Part shown: positions 10,711 through 19,162 of the stretch, piece by piece
Position numbering within the stretch: the first letter of the stretch is position 1
How the letters are laid out: the number at the start of each line of letters is the position of its first letter
Source of the DNA: Gemmatimonadota bacterium
GTDB lineage: Bacteria; Gemmatimonadota; Gemmatimonadetes; Gemmatimonadales; GWC2-71-9
Reading direction: 5' to 3'
Assembly: GCA_003221035.1 (NCBI GenBank)
Contig: QHUB01000026.1
Location: 56,810 to 120,809, forward strand
Length of the DNA stretch: 64,000 nucleotides
Position numbers and translations under genes: made by a program
The notes under the pieces: model-generated
The model's input: only the letters and a program-made list of their open reading frames with translations
Databases searched by the model: none
Told to the model about the DNA's origin: nothing

Positions 10711-11138
10711 AGCGCGCCGGTTTCGTGCGCAATGGCATCGAGCACGCCGTTGACGAAAGCCGGCGCGCGCGCGCCGGCAAACCAATGCGCGAGCTTCACC
10801 GCCTCGTCGATCACCACGCGCGACGGCGTCGCCGCCTCGTCCAACTCGGCGAGCGCGAGCCGCAGGATGTTCCGCTCCACCGCGCCAACGCGCTCGAGAC
10901 GCCAGTGCTCGGCCGCGTCCGCGATCCGGCGATCGAACTCGGGCAGACCGGCCACCGCTTTGGCCGCGAGATCCGCGCCGCGATCGTAGCCCAAGGGCGC
11001 CCGCCCGTAAATGACGGCGACGCGCGCGACCACCGCCCCGATGCTGGGCCGTCCGGACAGCTCCCAGGCGTACAGCAGCTGGAGCGCGCGGGCTCGGGAC
11101 TTAGTCTCGGGGCGCTGCACCGAACCGCTCGAGCGCAT
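10707..11138 (-). CDS. nusB: Transcription antitermination factor NusB
   Basis: A protein of up to 143 residues with the NusB start ETKSRARALQLLYAWELSGR and the C-terminal part LALAELDEAATPSRVVIDEA then VKLAHWFAGARAPAFVNGVL. It joins NusE (S10) on boxA RNA in rRNA antitermination. The start is uncertain: ATG 11138 overlaps the ribH end by 38 bases, while GTG 11120 gives a shorter overlap and still keeps the whole domain. ribH-nusB adjacency is common in bacteria and supports both calls. Confidence 0.93.
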   Translation of the reverse strand: MRSSGSVQRPETKSRARALQLLYAWELSGRPSIGAVVARVAVIYGRAPLGYDRGADLAAKAVAGLPEFDRRIADAAEHWRLERVGAVERNILRLALAELDEAATPSRVVIDEAVKLAHWFAGARAPAFVNGVLDAIAHETGAL

Positions 11139-11577
11139 CGGCGGTCTCGAGCGCCGCCTGCACCGCCTCGGCGCCCTTGCCCAGGCGCGCCAGCGCCTGC
11201 GCTTCGTTGTCGGTGGTCAGGACGCCGAAGCCCACCGCGATGCGGTGCGCGAGCGCGACGTTGCCCAGCCCGCGCGCCGCTTCGCCCGCGACATACTCGA
11301 AATGCGGCGTCTCCCCCCGGATCACGCAGCCGAGCGCCACGATCGCGTCGAAACGCTCGCTCGCCGCCGCGGCCTCGGCCAGCACAGGCAGCTCGAACGC
11401 GCCGGGCGCCCAGGTGACCTCGACGTTGGCATCCGCGATCCCGCCCTTGCGCAGCGCCTCGCGCGCGCCGTCGAGCAGCTTCGTGGTGATGTGCTCGTGA
11501 AAGCGACTGACGACGATCGCTACGCGCCGCTGCCGGTTCGACGTTCGCGCAGCGGGAGCGGGTGCTTTATGTGGCAC
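11101..11577 (-). CDS. ribH: 6,7-dimethyl-8-ribityllumazine synthase
   Basis: Makes the riboflavin precursor dimethylribityllumazine. The 158-residue protein shows IVVSRFHEHITTKLLDGARE, the catalytic surroundings WAPGAFELPV and GCVIRGETPHFEYVAGEAAR, and the active histidine region ALAHRIAVGFGVLTTDN. It is the fourth rib gene of a ribD-ribE-ribBA-ribH run, two bases after ribBA. The N-terminus carries a short proline/alanine-rich extension (HKAPAPAARTSNRQRR) of the kind often seen in this family. Confidence 0.96.
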   Translation of the reverse strand: MPHKAPAPAARTSNRQRRVAIVVSRFHEHITTKLLDGAREALRKGGIADANVEVTWAPGAFELPVLAEAAAASERFDAIVALGCVIRGETPHFEYVAGEAARGLGNVALAHRIAVGFGVLTTDNEAQALARLGKGAEAVQAALETADALERFGAAPRD

Positions 11578-11579
11578 GA

Positions 11580-12785
11580 TCAGTGAGTGAGGAAGTGACC
11601 GAGCTTGTCGCGCTTGACGTCGAGGTACGCGCGGTTCTCATCCGAGGGCGCGGGCACGATCGGCAACCGCTCGATGATCTCGAGCCCATATCCCTCGAGA
11701 CCGATCAGCTTCATCGGATTGTTCGTCAGCACACGGATCGACGAGAGACCCAGGTCCAGCAGGATTTGCGCGCCGATACCGTAGTTCCGGAGGTCGGGCT
11801 TGAAGCCGAGCTTCTCGTTCGCTTCGACGGTGTCGTGTCCCTGATCCTGAAGCTCGTAGGCCTTGAGCTTGTTGAGGAGCCCGATGCCCCGTCCTTCCTG
11901 ATCGAGGTAGACGACAACGCCCGCCCCCGCTTCGGCGATCATGCGCATGGCGCTATGCAGCTGCCAGCCGCAGTCACAGCGCGCCGAGCCAAAGACGTCA
12001 CCGGTCAGGCACTTCGAGTGCATGCGGACGAGGATGCCCTGTTTGCCGGCGACAGCGCCGTAGGACAGGGCGATATGCTCCGCCTGATCGACATCGTTGC
12101 GATAGCCAATGATGCGGAATTCGCCGAAGGGCGTCGGCAGTCTGGCGTCGGCCACGCGGTGCACGAGCCGCTCATGCTTGAGCCGGTACGCGACGAGCTG
12201 AGCGACGGTGATGAATGTGAGGCCCTGCTCTTTCGCGAAGCGCTCGAGATCGGGCCGCCGCGCCATCGAGCCGTCAGCGTTCAGGATCTCGCAGATCACG
12301 CCGGCCGGATACAGACCGGCGAGTCGAGCGAGATCGATGCTCGCTTCGGTCTGTCCGACGCGCTGCAGGACGCCGCCGGGGCGGGCCCGGAGCGGGAAGA
12401 CGTGCCCTGGCCGGCGCAGGTCGCTCGGGACAGTGGACGGGTCGATGGCCACGCGGATCGTGGCGGCACGATCGGCGGCCGAGATGCCGGTCGTCACGCC
12501 GAACCGGGCCGCGGCGTCGATGCTGATCGTGAACGCGGTCTCGTGGGACTCGTTGTTGTGCTCGGTCATCTGCGGGAGGCCGAGCGCCAGGCAGCGCTCC
12601 GGGGTCAGCGGCATGCAGATGAGGCCGCGGGCATGTGTCGCCATGAAGTTGATCATCTCGGCCGACACCTTTTCGGCGGCGCCGATCAGATCGCCTTCGT
12701 TCTCGCGCCGTTCGTCATCGGCCACGATGACGAGCTTGCCCGCGCGAATGTCCGCAATCGCCTGTTCTACGGCTGTGAACGACAT
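11580..12785 (-). CDS. ribBA: Bifunctional DHBP synthase / GTP cyclohydrolase II
   Basis: A 401-residue fusion. The N-terminal RibB half (VIVADDERRENEGDLIGAAE, THARGLICMPLT) makes dihydroxybutanone phosphate; the C-terminal RibA half (HSKCLTGDVFGSARCDCGWQ, DQEGRGIGLLNKLKAY) opens GTP. The zinc-binding cysteines of RibA are intact in CLTGDVFGSARCDC. The start overlaps the end of ribE by 19 bases. This supplies both entry points of riboflavin synthesis in one polypeptide. Confidence 0.97.
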   Translation of the reverse strand: MSFTAVEQAIADIRAGKLVIVADDERRENEGDLIGAAEKVSAEMINFMATHARGLICMPLTPERCLALGLPQMTEHNNESHETAFTISIDAAARFGVTTGISAADRAATIRVAIDPSTVPSDLRRPGHVFPLRARPGGVLQRVGQTEASIDLARLAGLYPAGVICEILNADGSMARRPDLERFAKEQGLTFITVAQLVAYRLKHERLVHRVADARLPTPFGEFRIIGYRNDVDQAEHIALSYGAVAGKQGILVRMHSKCLTGDVFGSARCDCGWQLHSAMRMIAEAGAGVVVYLDQEGRGIGLLNKLKAYELQDQGHDTVEANEKLGFKPDLRNYGIGAQILLDLGLSSIRVLTNNPMKLIGLEGYGLEIIERLPIVPAPSDENRAYLDVKRDKLGHFLTH

Positions 12786-13354
12786 AGCTGCCTCACGTAC
12801 TTGCCCAGCACGTCCGCTTCGACGTGCACTCGGTCGCCTTTGGTCAGTTTCCCCAGCGTCGTCTGCGCGCGCGTAAACGGGACGAGCGAGACTTGGACGA
12901 CGCCGGACCGCGGCAACGTGTTCACCGTCAGACTCACGCCATCGACCGTGATCGCGCCGTGCAGCACGGTTGTTTCTTCGACTTCCCGCGGCACGCGAAT
13001 GTCGACGAGCAAGGCGTCGCCTGCATCCGCAACCCCCTCGACCGTGCCAACGCCGTCCACATGGCCCTGGACAAAGTGACCACCCAAGCGATCACCCGCG
13101 CGGACGGCCCGCTCCAGGTTCACCGCGCGGCCCGTTTGCCACTCGCCGATCAGCGTACGACCGAGCGTCGTCGCGACGGCGTGGACCGTGAATCCGCCCT
13201 TCAAGACTCTCTCGACGGTCAGACATGCGCCGTTGACCGCGATGCTCTCGCCCTTCTTGACGCCACGATACCGCGCCTTGATGCGCAGTTCCGCGCCGTT
13301 GTTCTGCTTCACCGCCTCGATGCGGCCCACCGCATCTACGATTCCGGTAAACAT
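12767..13354 (-). CDS. ribE: Riboflavin synthase alpha subunit
   Basis: A 195-residue enzyme that dismutates two lumazine molecules into riboflavin. It has two lumazine-binding repeats: the first starts MFTGIVDAVGRIEAV and contains GESIAVNGACLTVE, and the second contains GGHFVQGHVDGVG and GVSLTVN. The full length and both repeats are intact. It overlaps the ribD end by 19 bases. The gene is called ribE in the Bacillus nomenclature and ribC in some E. coli literature. Confidence 0.96.
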   Translation of the reverse strand: MFTGIVDAVGRIEAVKQNNGAELRIKARYRGVKKGESIAVNGACLTVERVLKGGFTVHAVATTLGRTLIGEWQTGRAVNLERAVRAGDRLGGHFVQGHVDGVGTVEGVADAGDALLVDIRVPREVEETTVLHGAITVDGVSLTVNTLPRSGVVQVSLVPFTRAQTTLGKLTKGDRVHVEADVLGKYVRQLCRSQP

Positions 13355-14409
13355 AGCCGTCGATCCAAGACCAATAATGTATCAGAGCCCAATGCACGGC
13401 GCTCCACGACTGTCCAGCGCGGCGCCTCGGCGAGCGGAAATGCCGGAATTCCGGGGAAAGCGGGCACCGCACCTTCACCGAGCCACACGGGCGACTGCAC
13501 CCAGTACAGCCGGTCGACGAGCCCCTCGGCCAGGAGCTTGGTGCCTAACGCGCCGCCGCCCTCGCATAACAACGACTGGATCCCGGCAAGCCGGAGCTGC
13601 GCGAATGCCTGGGACAGCGTCTGCGGGCGGAAGACGCGCACGCCGTTTCCCTCGAGCACCGAAACATTCGCCGCCGGTGCTTCGGGAGACGCGACGACCC
13701 AGGTCGGTACTTCGCGCGCCGTCTGCACGAGCGAGACGCCGAGGTTGAGCATCGCGCGGCGGTCGAACACGATGCGGACCGGCGGTTTGCGCGGCGTCAC
13801 ACCGCCGCGCGCCGTGAGCTGCGGATTGTCGGTGAGCGCCGTCGTGCCGCCGACCGCAATCGCGTCGAATCCCGCGCGGAGCCAGTGTACGTGATCGCGC
13901 GCTTCCGGTCCCGAGATCCACTGCGAGCGTCCCCCGGCATCGGCAATGCGGCCATCGATCGATGTCGCGAGCTTCAGGGCTACGAACGGTAGATCGGTTT
14001 GCTGGCGCGTAAACAGGAACGGCGCGTTCTGCGCGGCGGCTTCCTCGGCGAGCACGCCGAACTGCGTTTCGATCCCTGCGCGCTTCAGGATATCGAAGCC
14101 GCCTCGTGCATCGAGGTCGGGGTCGCGCACGGCGGCGACGACGCGGCGCACCCCGGCGGCTCGAATCGCATCGGTGCACGGTGGCGTCTTGCCATGATGC
14201 GCGCAGGGCTCGAGCGTGACGACGAGCGTCGCGCCGCGCGCTTTGTCGCCGGCCGCGTGCAGGGCGGCGAGCTCCGCATGCGGACCCCCGAACTCGGCGT
14301 GCCAGCCTTCGGCGACGGCGTCGTCGCCGCGCAACACCACCGCCCCGACGAGGGGATTGGGGGACACGCGACCCCACCCGCGCCAGGCGATCTCGAGGGC
14401 GCGGCGCAT
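13336..14409 (-). CDS. ribD: Bifunctional riboflavin deaminase-reductase RibD
   Basis: A 357-residue fusion. The N-terminal deaminase has the zinc site PHAELAAL (His44, Glu46) and EPCAHHGKTPPC (Cys69, Cys78); the C-terminal reductase has LKLATSIDGRIADAGGRSQW and LLCEGGGALGTKLLAEGLVD. ATG 14409 is chosen over an in-frame ATG at 14547 because it follows a GGGAG ribosome binding site and lies just after the purM stop. No FMN riboswitch can fit in the 13-base gap from purM, so riboflavin control, if any, is at a distant promoter. Confidence 0.95.
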   Translation of the reverse strand: MRRALEIAWRGWGRVSPNPLVGAVVLRGDDAVAEGWHAEFGGPHAELAALHAAGDKARGATLVVTLEPCAHHGKTPPCTDAIRAAGVRRVVAAVRDPDLDARGGFDILKRAGIETQFGVLAEEAAAQNAPFLFTRQQTDLPFVALKLATSIDGRIADAGGRSQWISGPEARDHVHWLRAGFDAIAVGGTTALTDNPQLTARGGVTPRKPPVRIVFDRRAMLNLGVSLVQTAREVPTWVVASPEAPAANVSVLEGNGVRVFRPQTLSQAFAQLRLAGIQSLLCEGGGALGTKLLAEGLVDRLYWVQSPVWLGEGAVPAFPGIPAFPLAEAPRWTVVERRALGSDTLLVLDRRLCLPES

Positions 14410-14422
14410 CGCGTCGCGCTCC

Positions 14423-15487
14423 CTATCTCTCTTCAAATCGAACCGTCGCGGAGCCTGTGGAGGTTTTTTTCGAGGAACGTATTTCGCCAACGATCCAGGC
14501 CGGCACGTGCGCTCGCTCCGCCGACTTGACGATGATCTCCACGTCATCGCGGGACACCACCGCGATCATGCCGACGCCCAGGTTGAAGACGCGCCGCATC
14601 TCATCGCGGCTCACCTGCCCCCCGCGCATCAGGACCCGGAACAGCGGTGGCCAGGGCCAACTGCCGGCGTCAACGACGGCGTCTACGCCGGAGGGGAGGA
14701 CTCGGACGAGGTTCCCCGCGATTCCGCCGCCCGTGATGTGAGCGAGCGCATGCACGATGCTCAGCACCGGCCGCAGCGCTGCTGCATAACTGCGGTGGAT
14801 GGCGAGCAAGACTTCCCGCACCGTCTGCGCCGACTCGGGAAATGGATCGTCGATGCCGAGCTTCATCCACTCGAATACGATTTTGCGCGCGAGCGTGTAG
14901 CCGTTGGTATGCAGCCCGGTGGACGCAAATCCGATCAGCTGATCGCCCGGGGCGACGCGGTCGCCGTGCAGGGCTGCGTCCTCTTCGACGACGCCGACAA
15001 TCGATCCGGCCAGATCGTAGTGGCCCGGTTGATAGAGATCGGGCATCTGCGCCGTTTCGCCGCCCGCGAGGGTCATCGCGTGGGCGCGACAGCCGCGCGC
15101 CACACCGGTGACGATCTGCTCGGCGATCTCCGGCACGAGATTGCCGGTCGCGATGTAGTCGAGAAAGGCGAGCGGTGTGGCGCCGTGCACGAGGATGTCG
15201 TTCACGGAATGATTGACGAGATCTTCGCCGACGGTGTCGTGAATCCCCGCCATTGCCGCGACCAGCACCTTCGAGCCGACGCCGTCCGTGGACATCACCA
15301 GCACCGGGTTCTTGTAGCCATCCGGTACGCGGACCATTCCGCCGAACCCGCCGACCGCCCCTCGCGCCAGCGGCGTGCGCGTCCCGCGCACGAGCTCCGC
15401 GATGCGCCGCTTGGCCTCCTCCGCGGTGTCGAGCTTGACGCCGGCGGCCGCGTAGCGATCGGGGAGGGCCTTGGGGGCCTTCGTCAT
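14423..15487 (-). CDS. purM: Phosphoribosylformylglycinamidine cyclo-ligase
   Basis: The fifth step of de novo purine synthesis, forming aminoimidazole ribotide with ATP. The 354-residue protein starts with YAAAGVKLDTAEEAKRRIAE and shows PVLVMSTDGVGSKVLVAAMA, NHSVNDILVHGATPLAFLDY, GGETAQMPDLYQPGHYDLAG and HITGGGIAGNLVRVLP, all expected for PurM. The start overlaps the stop of the PfkB kinase gene by 4 bases. No other pur gene is near. Confidence 0.97.
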   Translation of the reverse strand: MTKAPKALPDRYAAAGVKLDTAEEAKRRIAELVRGTRTPLARGAVGGFGGMVRVPDGYKNPVLVMSTDGVGSKVLVAAMAGIHDTVGEDLVNHSVNDILVHGATPLAFLDYIATGNLVPEIAEQIVTGVARGCRAHAMTLAGGETAQMPDLYQPGHYDLAGSIVGVVEEDAALHGDRVAPGDQLIGFASTGLHTNGYTLARKIVFEWMKLGIDDPFPESAQTVREVLLAIHRSYAAALRPVLSIVHALAHITGGGIAGNLVRVLPSGVDAVVDAGSWPWPPLFRVLMRGGQVSRDEMRRVFNLGVGMIAVVSRDDVEIIVKSAERAHVPAWIVGEIRSSKKTSTGSATVRFEER

Positions 15488-16410
15488 GCCTCGCCGTCCA
15501 GCGAGAAGTGAATGAGATCGCGGAATGCCTTCACGCGACCATGCACTTCCTGAAGCGTGATCTGCTCGAGCCGCTGCGTACCGAACGCTTCGACCGCGAG
15601 CGAGCCCATGGCCGAGCCGTAGATCATGGCCCGGCGGAGGTTGGGAAACGCCAGATCGCCGGTGCGCGCGAGATACGCCATGAACCCGCCGGCAAACGCG
15701 TCCCCCGCGCCGGTCGGATCGAAGACCTCCTGAAGCGGGTACGCCGGCGCCTTGAACGTCGTCTCGGGATCGACGAGCAGCGCGCCGTGTTCACCCTGCT
15801 TGATCACCACCATCTTGGGCCCGCGCCCCAGGATCCAGTGGGCCGCGCGATAGACGTTCCAGTCGCCGGAGAGCTCGCGCGCCTCGGAATCGTTGACCAT
15901 CAGGATGTCGATGTGGCGGAGCAGCTCGAGCAGCAGATCCTTTTTCCCCTGAATCCAGTAGTTCATCGTGTCGCAGGCGACGAGCTTGGGCTGCTTCACC
16001 TGGTCGAGCACGTTGAGCTGGAGCTCGGGATCGATGTTGCCGAGAAAGACGTAGCGGGCGTCGCGGAACTTCTCGGGAATGCGGGGCTGGAATTGCGCAA
16101 ACACGCCGAGCCGTGTTTCGAGCGTTTCGCGGCTGTTGAGATCGTAGGAGTAGCGCGCCTTCCAGCGGAACGACTCGCCCCGCTGCCGCTCCACGCCCGC
16201 GAGGTCCACGCCGCGCGAGGCCAGCTTCTTGAGGTGCTCTTCGGGGAAGTCGCTGCCCACCACGCCCACGACCTGCACCGGACAGAGCACCGCGCCCGCC
16301 ATCGAGAAAAACACGGCCGCGCCGCCGAGGGCGTCGGCGGTTTCGCCGAAGGGCGTACTGACCGAGTCGAGCGCGATCGATCCGACGACGAGCAGGCTAC
16401 CGGGCACCAC
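15484..16410 (-). CDS. PfkB family carbohydrate/nucleoside kinase
   Basis: A 308-residue ribokinase-fold protein. It starts LLVVGSIALDSVSTPFGETA, has the substrate-side GGAAVFFSMAGAVLCPVQVV and VVGSDFPEEHLKKLASRGVD, and the C-terminal ATP/catalytic signature DPTGAGDAFAGGFMAYL with the catalytic Asp in GAGD. The substrate is not determined by these motifs. Position between argS and purM hints at, but does not prove, nucleoside phosphorylation. The start follows the argS stop directly. Confidence 0.88.
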   Translation of the reverse strand: MVPGSLLVVGSIALDSVSTPFGETADALGGAAVFFSMAGAVLCPVQVVGVVGSDFPEEHLKKLASRGVDLAGVERQRGESFRWKARYSYDLNSRETLETRLGVFAQFQPRIPEKFRDARYVFLGNIDPELQLNVLDQVKQPKLVACDTMNYWIQGKKDLLLELLRHIDILMVNDSEARELSGDWNVYRAAHWILGRGPKMVVIKQGEHGALLVDPETTFKAPAYPLQEVFDPTGAGDAFAGGFMAYLARTGDLAFPNLRRAMIYGSAMGSLAVEAFGTQRLEQITLQEVHGRVKAFRDLIHFSLDGEA

Positions 16411-18054
16411 TTACATCCGTTCCGGGGCGCGGATCCCCAAGAGGGAGAGACCGTTCGCGAGCACCTGCTTGGCGGCGCGCGCGAGCACGAGCCGGGCCGC
16501 TTCCTCCGGCTCGCCGAGGACGCGGTACTTGTGATACCACGCATGGGCGACCCGGGCCAGTCCCTCCAGATAACTCGTGATCCGGTGCGGCTCGCGCGCC
16601 GCCGCGGCGCCGGCGACCATGGCGGGGAAGTCGGCCAGCTCCTTGATCAAATCCGCTTCCTCGGGCTGGGTGAGGACGCTCAAATCCACGCCCTCGGCGC
16701 GCACGCTCGCCGGATCGCGTCCCGCGACGCGGAAAATCCCGAACATGCGCGCGTGCGCCATCTGCACGTAGAACACCGGGTTTTCGTCCGTCTGACTCTT
16801 GGCGAGATCCACGTCGAATACGAAATGCGTCTCGCCGCGCCGCATCAGATAGAAATAGCGCACGGCATCGCGGCCGACTTCCTCGACGAGGTCCCGCACC
16901 GTCATGTAGCTGCCCGCGCGCTTGGAGAGTTTCACCTCCTCCCCACCCCGCATCACCGTCACCATCTGATGCAGCACGTATTCCGGATAGCCCTGCGGAA
17001 TTCCCATTTCGAGCGCCTGCAACCCGATGCGCACGCGCGCGACGGTGCCGTGGTGATCGGCACCCTGGACGTTGAGCGCGTGCGTGAAGCCCCGCTCCCA
17101 CTTGGTCACGTGATAGGCGACGTCGGGCAGGAAATAGGTGAACTCCCGCCCCTTCTCCGCGCTCTTCCGCATCACGCGGTCTTTGTCGTCGCCGAAGTCG
17201 GTGGTGCGCAGCCACAGCGCGCCGTCCTTCTCGTAGGTGTGCCCGGCGCCGACGAGCCGGCGCGTCGTCTCGTCCACCTTGCCATCGGTATAGAGCGACG
17301 ACTCGAGGAAATACACGTCGAACTTCACGCCGAAGGCCTGCAGGTCGCGATCTTGTTCAGCCCGGAGCTCGCGTACGGCGTAACGACGTACGGCGTCGAG
17401 GTCCGCGCCTTCCGAATCCTCGGGATGCTCCGCGACGTAGCGCTCGGCGATCTCGCGGATGTAGTCGCCCTGATAACCCTGTTCGGGAATCTCCGCGCTC
17501 ACCCCCCGCGCCTGGCGGATGCGTGCCTGCACGCTGCGCGCCAGGTTCATGATCTGGCCGCCGGCGTCGTTGTAGTAGAACTCGCGGGTCACCTTCCAGC
17601 CGGTCCATTCGAGCAGCGCAGCGATGGCGTCGCCGAGCGCGGCCTGACGGCCGTGGCCGACGTGCAGCGGCCCGGTCGGATTGGCCGAGACGAATTCGAC
17701 GTTGAAGCTCGCGCCGTGGCCGACGTCGGTCTTTCCGTACGCGGCGCCGGCCGCGAGAATCGCGGGCAGCGCGCCCACGACCTGGGCGTCGGCGAGGAAG
17801 AAGTTGATGAATCCGGGCCCGGCGATTTCGGTCTTGCGTACCAGCGCCGGGGGCAGCGTCAGCCCGTTGATGATTTGCTCGGCGACGGCGCGAGGTTTCT
17901 GGCCGATTTTTTTGGCGAGCGCCAGAGCGAGGTTCGTTGCGATGTCGCCGTGCGTCGGATCCCGTGGACGCTCGAGGACGACGTCCACGCCGGGCGCACC
18001 CAGGCGCGCCGCCGCTTCAGTCAGCGCCGCGCGAATCGTGTCGTGTACAGTCAC
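16411..18054 (-). CDS. argS: Arginyl-tRNA synthetase
   Basis: A class I aminoacyl-tRNA synthetase of 547 residues. It has the N-terminal Add-1 domain, a HIGH-type motif HVGHGR at 131-136 after VEFVSANPTGPL, a degenerate KMSKS at VKLSKRAGSYMTVRDLVEEV, and the C-terminal DALR anticodon-binding domain ending in LANGLSLLGIRAPERM. Many ArgS proteins lack a canonical KMSKS, so this is normal. The start overlaps the FmdB-like gene end by 4 bases. Confidence 0.97.
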   Translation of the reverse strand: MTVHDTIRAALTEAAARLGAPGVDVVLERPRDPTHGDIATNLALALAKKIGQKPRAVAEQIINGLTLPPALVRKTEIAGPGFINFFLADAQVVGALPAILAAGAAYGKTDVGHGASFNVEFVSANPTGPLHVGHGRQAALGDAIAALLEWTGWKVTREFYYNDAGGQIMNLARSVQARIRQARGVSAEIPEQGYQGDYIREIAERYVAEHPEDSEGADLDAVRRYAVRELRAEQDRDLQAFGVKFDVYFLESSLYTDGKVDETTRRLVGAGHTYEKDGALWLRTTDFGDDKDRVMRKSAEKGREFTYFLPDVAYHVTKWERGFTHALNVQGADHHGTVARVRIGLQALEMGIPQGYPEYVLHQMVTVMRGGEEVKLSKRAGSYMTVRDLVEEVGRDAVRYFYLMRRGETHFVFDVDLAKSQTDENPVFYVQMAHARMFGIFRVAGRDPASVRAEGVDLSVLTQPEEADLIKELADFPAMVAGAAAAREPHRITSYLEGLARVAHAWYHKYRVLGEPEEAARLVLARAAKQVLANGLSLLGIRAPERM

Positions 18055-18338
18055 TTGTCGGAGCTGGTGTCTTTCTTCTTCGGCTTGTCGGTCTTCTCGG
18101 TCTTCTCGGTCTTCTCGGCCTTCTCGGCCTTCTCCGCCGTCTCGGCGGCGTCCGGCTTTTGTTTATAGTCGGTCTGATAGAATCCGGAGCCCTTGAAGAC
18201 GAGCCCGGCCCCGCCCGAGATCTGCCGCTCGGCCCGCTTGCCGCATGTGGGGCACTTGGCGAAGCGCTGGGCGGAGATGCGCGGGAACGTCTTCTCGAAC
18301 AGGTGCCCCTTCGGGCACTTGTACTCGTAGGTTGGCAT
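18051..18338 (-). CDS. FmdB-type zinc ribbon protein with Lys/Glu/Thr-rich tail
   Basis: A 95-residue protein. Residues 1-45 form the FmdB/CxxC_CXXC_SSSS zinc ribbon: MPTYEYKCPKGHLFEKTF then FAKCPTCGKRAERQISGG, with three visible cysteines (Cys8, Cys29, Cys32) and a His that may complete the site. GGAGLVFKGSGFYQTDYK is the usual continuation. The last 35 residues are a charged repeat of EKA/EKT units encoded by six 9-bp repeats. The family function is unsettled; a nucleic acid or regulatory role is often suggested. Confidence 0.9.
   Translation of the reverse strand: MPTYEYKCPKGHLFEKTFPRISAQRFAKCPTCGKRAERQISGGAGLVFKGSGFYQTDYKQKPDAAETAEKAEKAEKTEKTEKTDKPKKKDTSSDK
18091..18144. repeat. 9-bp tandem repeat coding for EKT/EKA units
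   Basis: Six in-phase copies of a 9-bp unit related to GTCTTCTCG on the plus strand code for the charged tail of the zinc ribbon protein. Because the unit is a multiple of three, copy-number change would lengthen or shorten the tail without a frameshift. Confidence 0.9.
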
Positions 18339-18371
18339 CGGTCGGGAATCTAATGATAGCCAGGACGCAAA

Positions 18372-18614
18372 CTACTCCGGCTGCCCGTCCTTATGCTTCC
18401 TGACGAACTGGAGGGCGCCGGACGGGCAGCGCATGATTTGAGCAGCCACCACATCCGCCGACGCGAGCTCCGGCCGCACCCACCGCTTGTGCTTGATGTC
18501 GAACACGTCGGGCAGTCCGCGTACGCACACGCCGGAATGAATGCACACGTCGGGGTCGAATGTGACGATGATGTCGTCGGCTTCGTAGGTCTGCCGGCGC
18601 TTGATGGGGGCCAT
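18372..18614 (-). CDS. Divergent ferredoxin-like protein (Fer4_19 type)
   Basis: An 80-residue protein from ATG 18614. The pattern CIHSGVCVRGLPDVFDIKHK then RCPSGAL is that of the Fer4_19 (DUF1271) iron-sulfur family. Three cysteines (24, 30, 63) and His26 are available, not the four cysteines of a classical 4Fe-4S ferredoxin, so the cluster type is uncertain. An upstream ATG at 18644 would add ten unremarkable residues. It probably acts as a small electron carrier; its partner enzyme is not apparent nearby. Confidence 0.85.
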   Translation of the reverse strand: MAPIKRRQTYEADDIIVTFDPDVCIHSGVCVRGLPDVFDIKHKRWVRPELASADVVAAQIMRCPSGALQFVRKHKDGQPE

Positions 18615-18640
18615 GGACCCGAATCTAGCGATCCAATGGC

Positions 18641-18790
18641 TCAATGGTGCTTGAAGTACTGCACCGCGCGCTCGTGCCGCTCGGCGGCTGCCCGGCTCGA
18701 AAAGGTCCCCAGATTCCGGCGCCTGCCGGTGCGCGGGTCGCGCTTGCGCGAGTACAGCCGGTATTTCCCTGATGTCAGTTTGCGAATCAT
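18641..18790 (-). CDS. Small conserved basic protein, 49 aa
   Basis: Starts MIRKLTSGKYRLYSRKRDPR and ends EREV-like RHERAVQYFKHH. The compact basic sequence with TGRRRNLGTFSSRAAAERHE resembles a widespread short hypothetical protein found in several phyla (recalled pattern, not searched). Its arginine/lysine content suggests nucleic acid or ribosome contact, which is inference only. ATG 18790 is chosen because the longer frame from 18886 runs through the next gene with a proline/arginine-rich leader. Confidence 0.7.
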   Translation of the reverse strand: MIRKLTSGKYRLYSRKRDPRTGRRRNLGTFSSRAAAERHERAVQYFKHH

Positions 18791-18800
18791 GCCTCGAATC

Positions 18801-19013
18801 TCACCTGGCGGTCGGCGGCGCGGCAGGTGGCGAGGACGACGTCGCGGCCTCGACCTTCTTCGCCCGGTAGATGGACAGGATTCCACGAATGATGAAGAAG
18901 ACGCCCAAGGCGTCGAAGATGATGTTCAGGATGCCGAAGTCGCCACGAAAGACGGAGTCCCCGCGGGCGAGGCCAATCGCAATGATCACGGCGCCCCAGA
19001 AGATGCTCTTCAT
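18801..19013 (-). CDS. Small membrane protein, 70 aa
   Basis: Starts MKSIFWGAVIIAIGLARGDS, then a second hydrophobic stretch GILNIIFDALGVFFIIRGIL, and ends in a Ser/Pro/Ala-rich tail (ATSSSPPAAPPTAR). Two membrane-spanning helices with both ends probably cytosolic. It is preceded by AGGAGC upstream of ATG 19013 and is the first minus-strand gene after a divergent start at 19163. No family recognised. Confidence 0.72.
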   Translation of the reverse strand: MKSIFWGAVIIAIGLARGDSVFRGDFGILNIIFDALGVFFIIRGILSIYRAKKVEAATSSSPPAAPPTAR

Positions 19014-19162
19014 TCAGGTGCTCCGGTTCGAGGAGCTCCTAATGTAGCAAATCTTCTAATCTCCAATGGGCTGCAGGTCTAATCCCGCCGAAATGACCAT
19101 CCGGCCCACGACGGAGTATCAGTGAAAGCCGTACAAACCCCCGAACTCTTTCGGAGACACAT
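19014..19162. promoter_or_regulatory. Divergent intergenic region, likely two promoters
   Basis: This 149-bp gap separates genes read outward on both strands. On the minus strand TGCTACATT resembles an extended -10 element about 35 bp before the 19013 start. On plus, GGAG at 19153-19156 is a clear ribosome binding site for the 19163 gene. Exact promoter elements cannot be fixed by eye. Confidence 0.4.

Noticed and set aside
11562..13079. Plus-strand open frame of 505 codons
   Set aside because: Antisense to ribBA and ribE; the rib proteins have intact active sites.
14410..14422. FMN riboswitch ahead of ribD
   Set aside because: The gap after purM is only 13 bases, too short for any riboswitch.
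15508..18168. Plus-strand open frame of 886 codons
   Set aside because: It is antisense to the PfkB kinase and argS, which have clear motifs. The His/Arg/Asp/Glu-rich composition is that of a shadow frame in GC-rich DNA.
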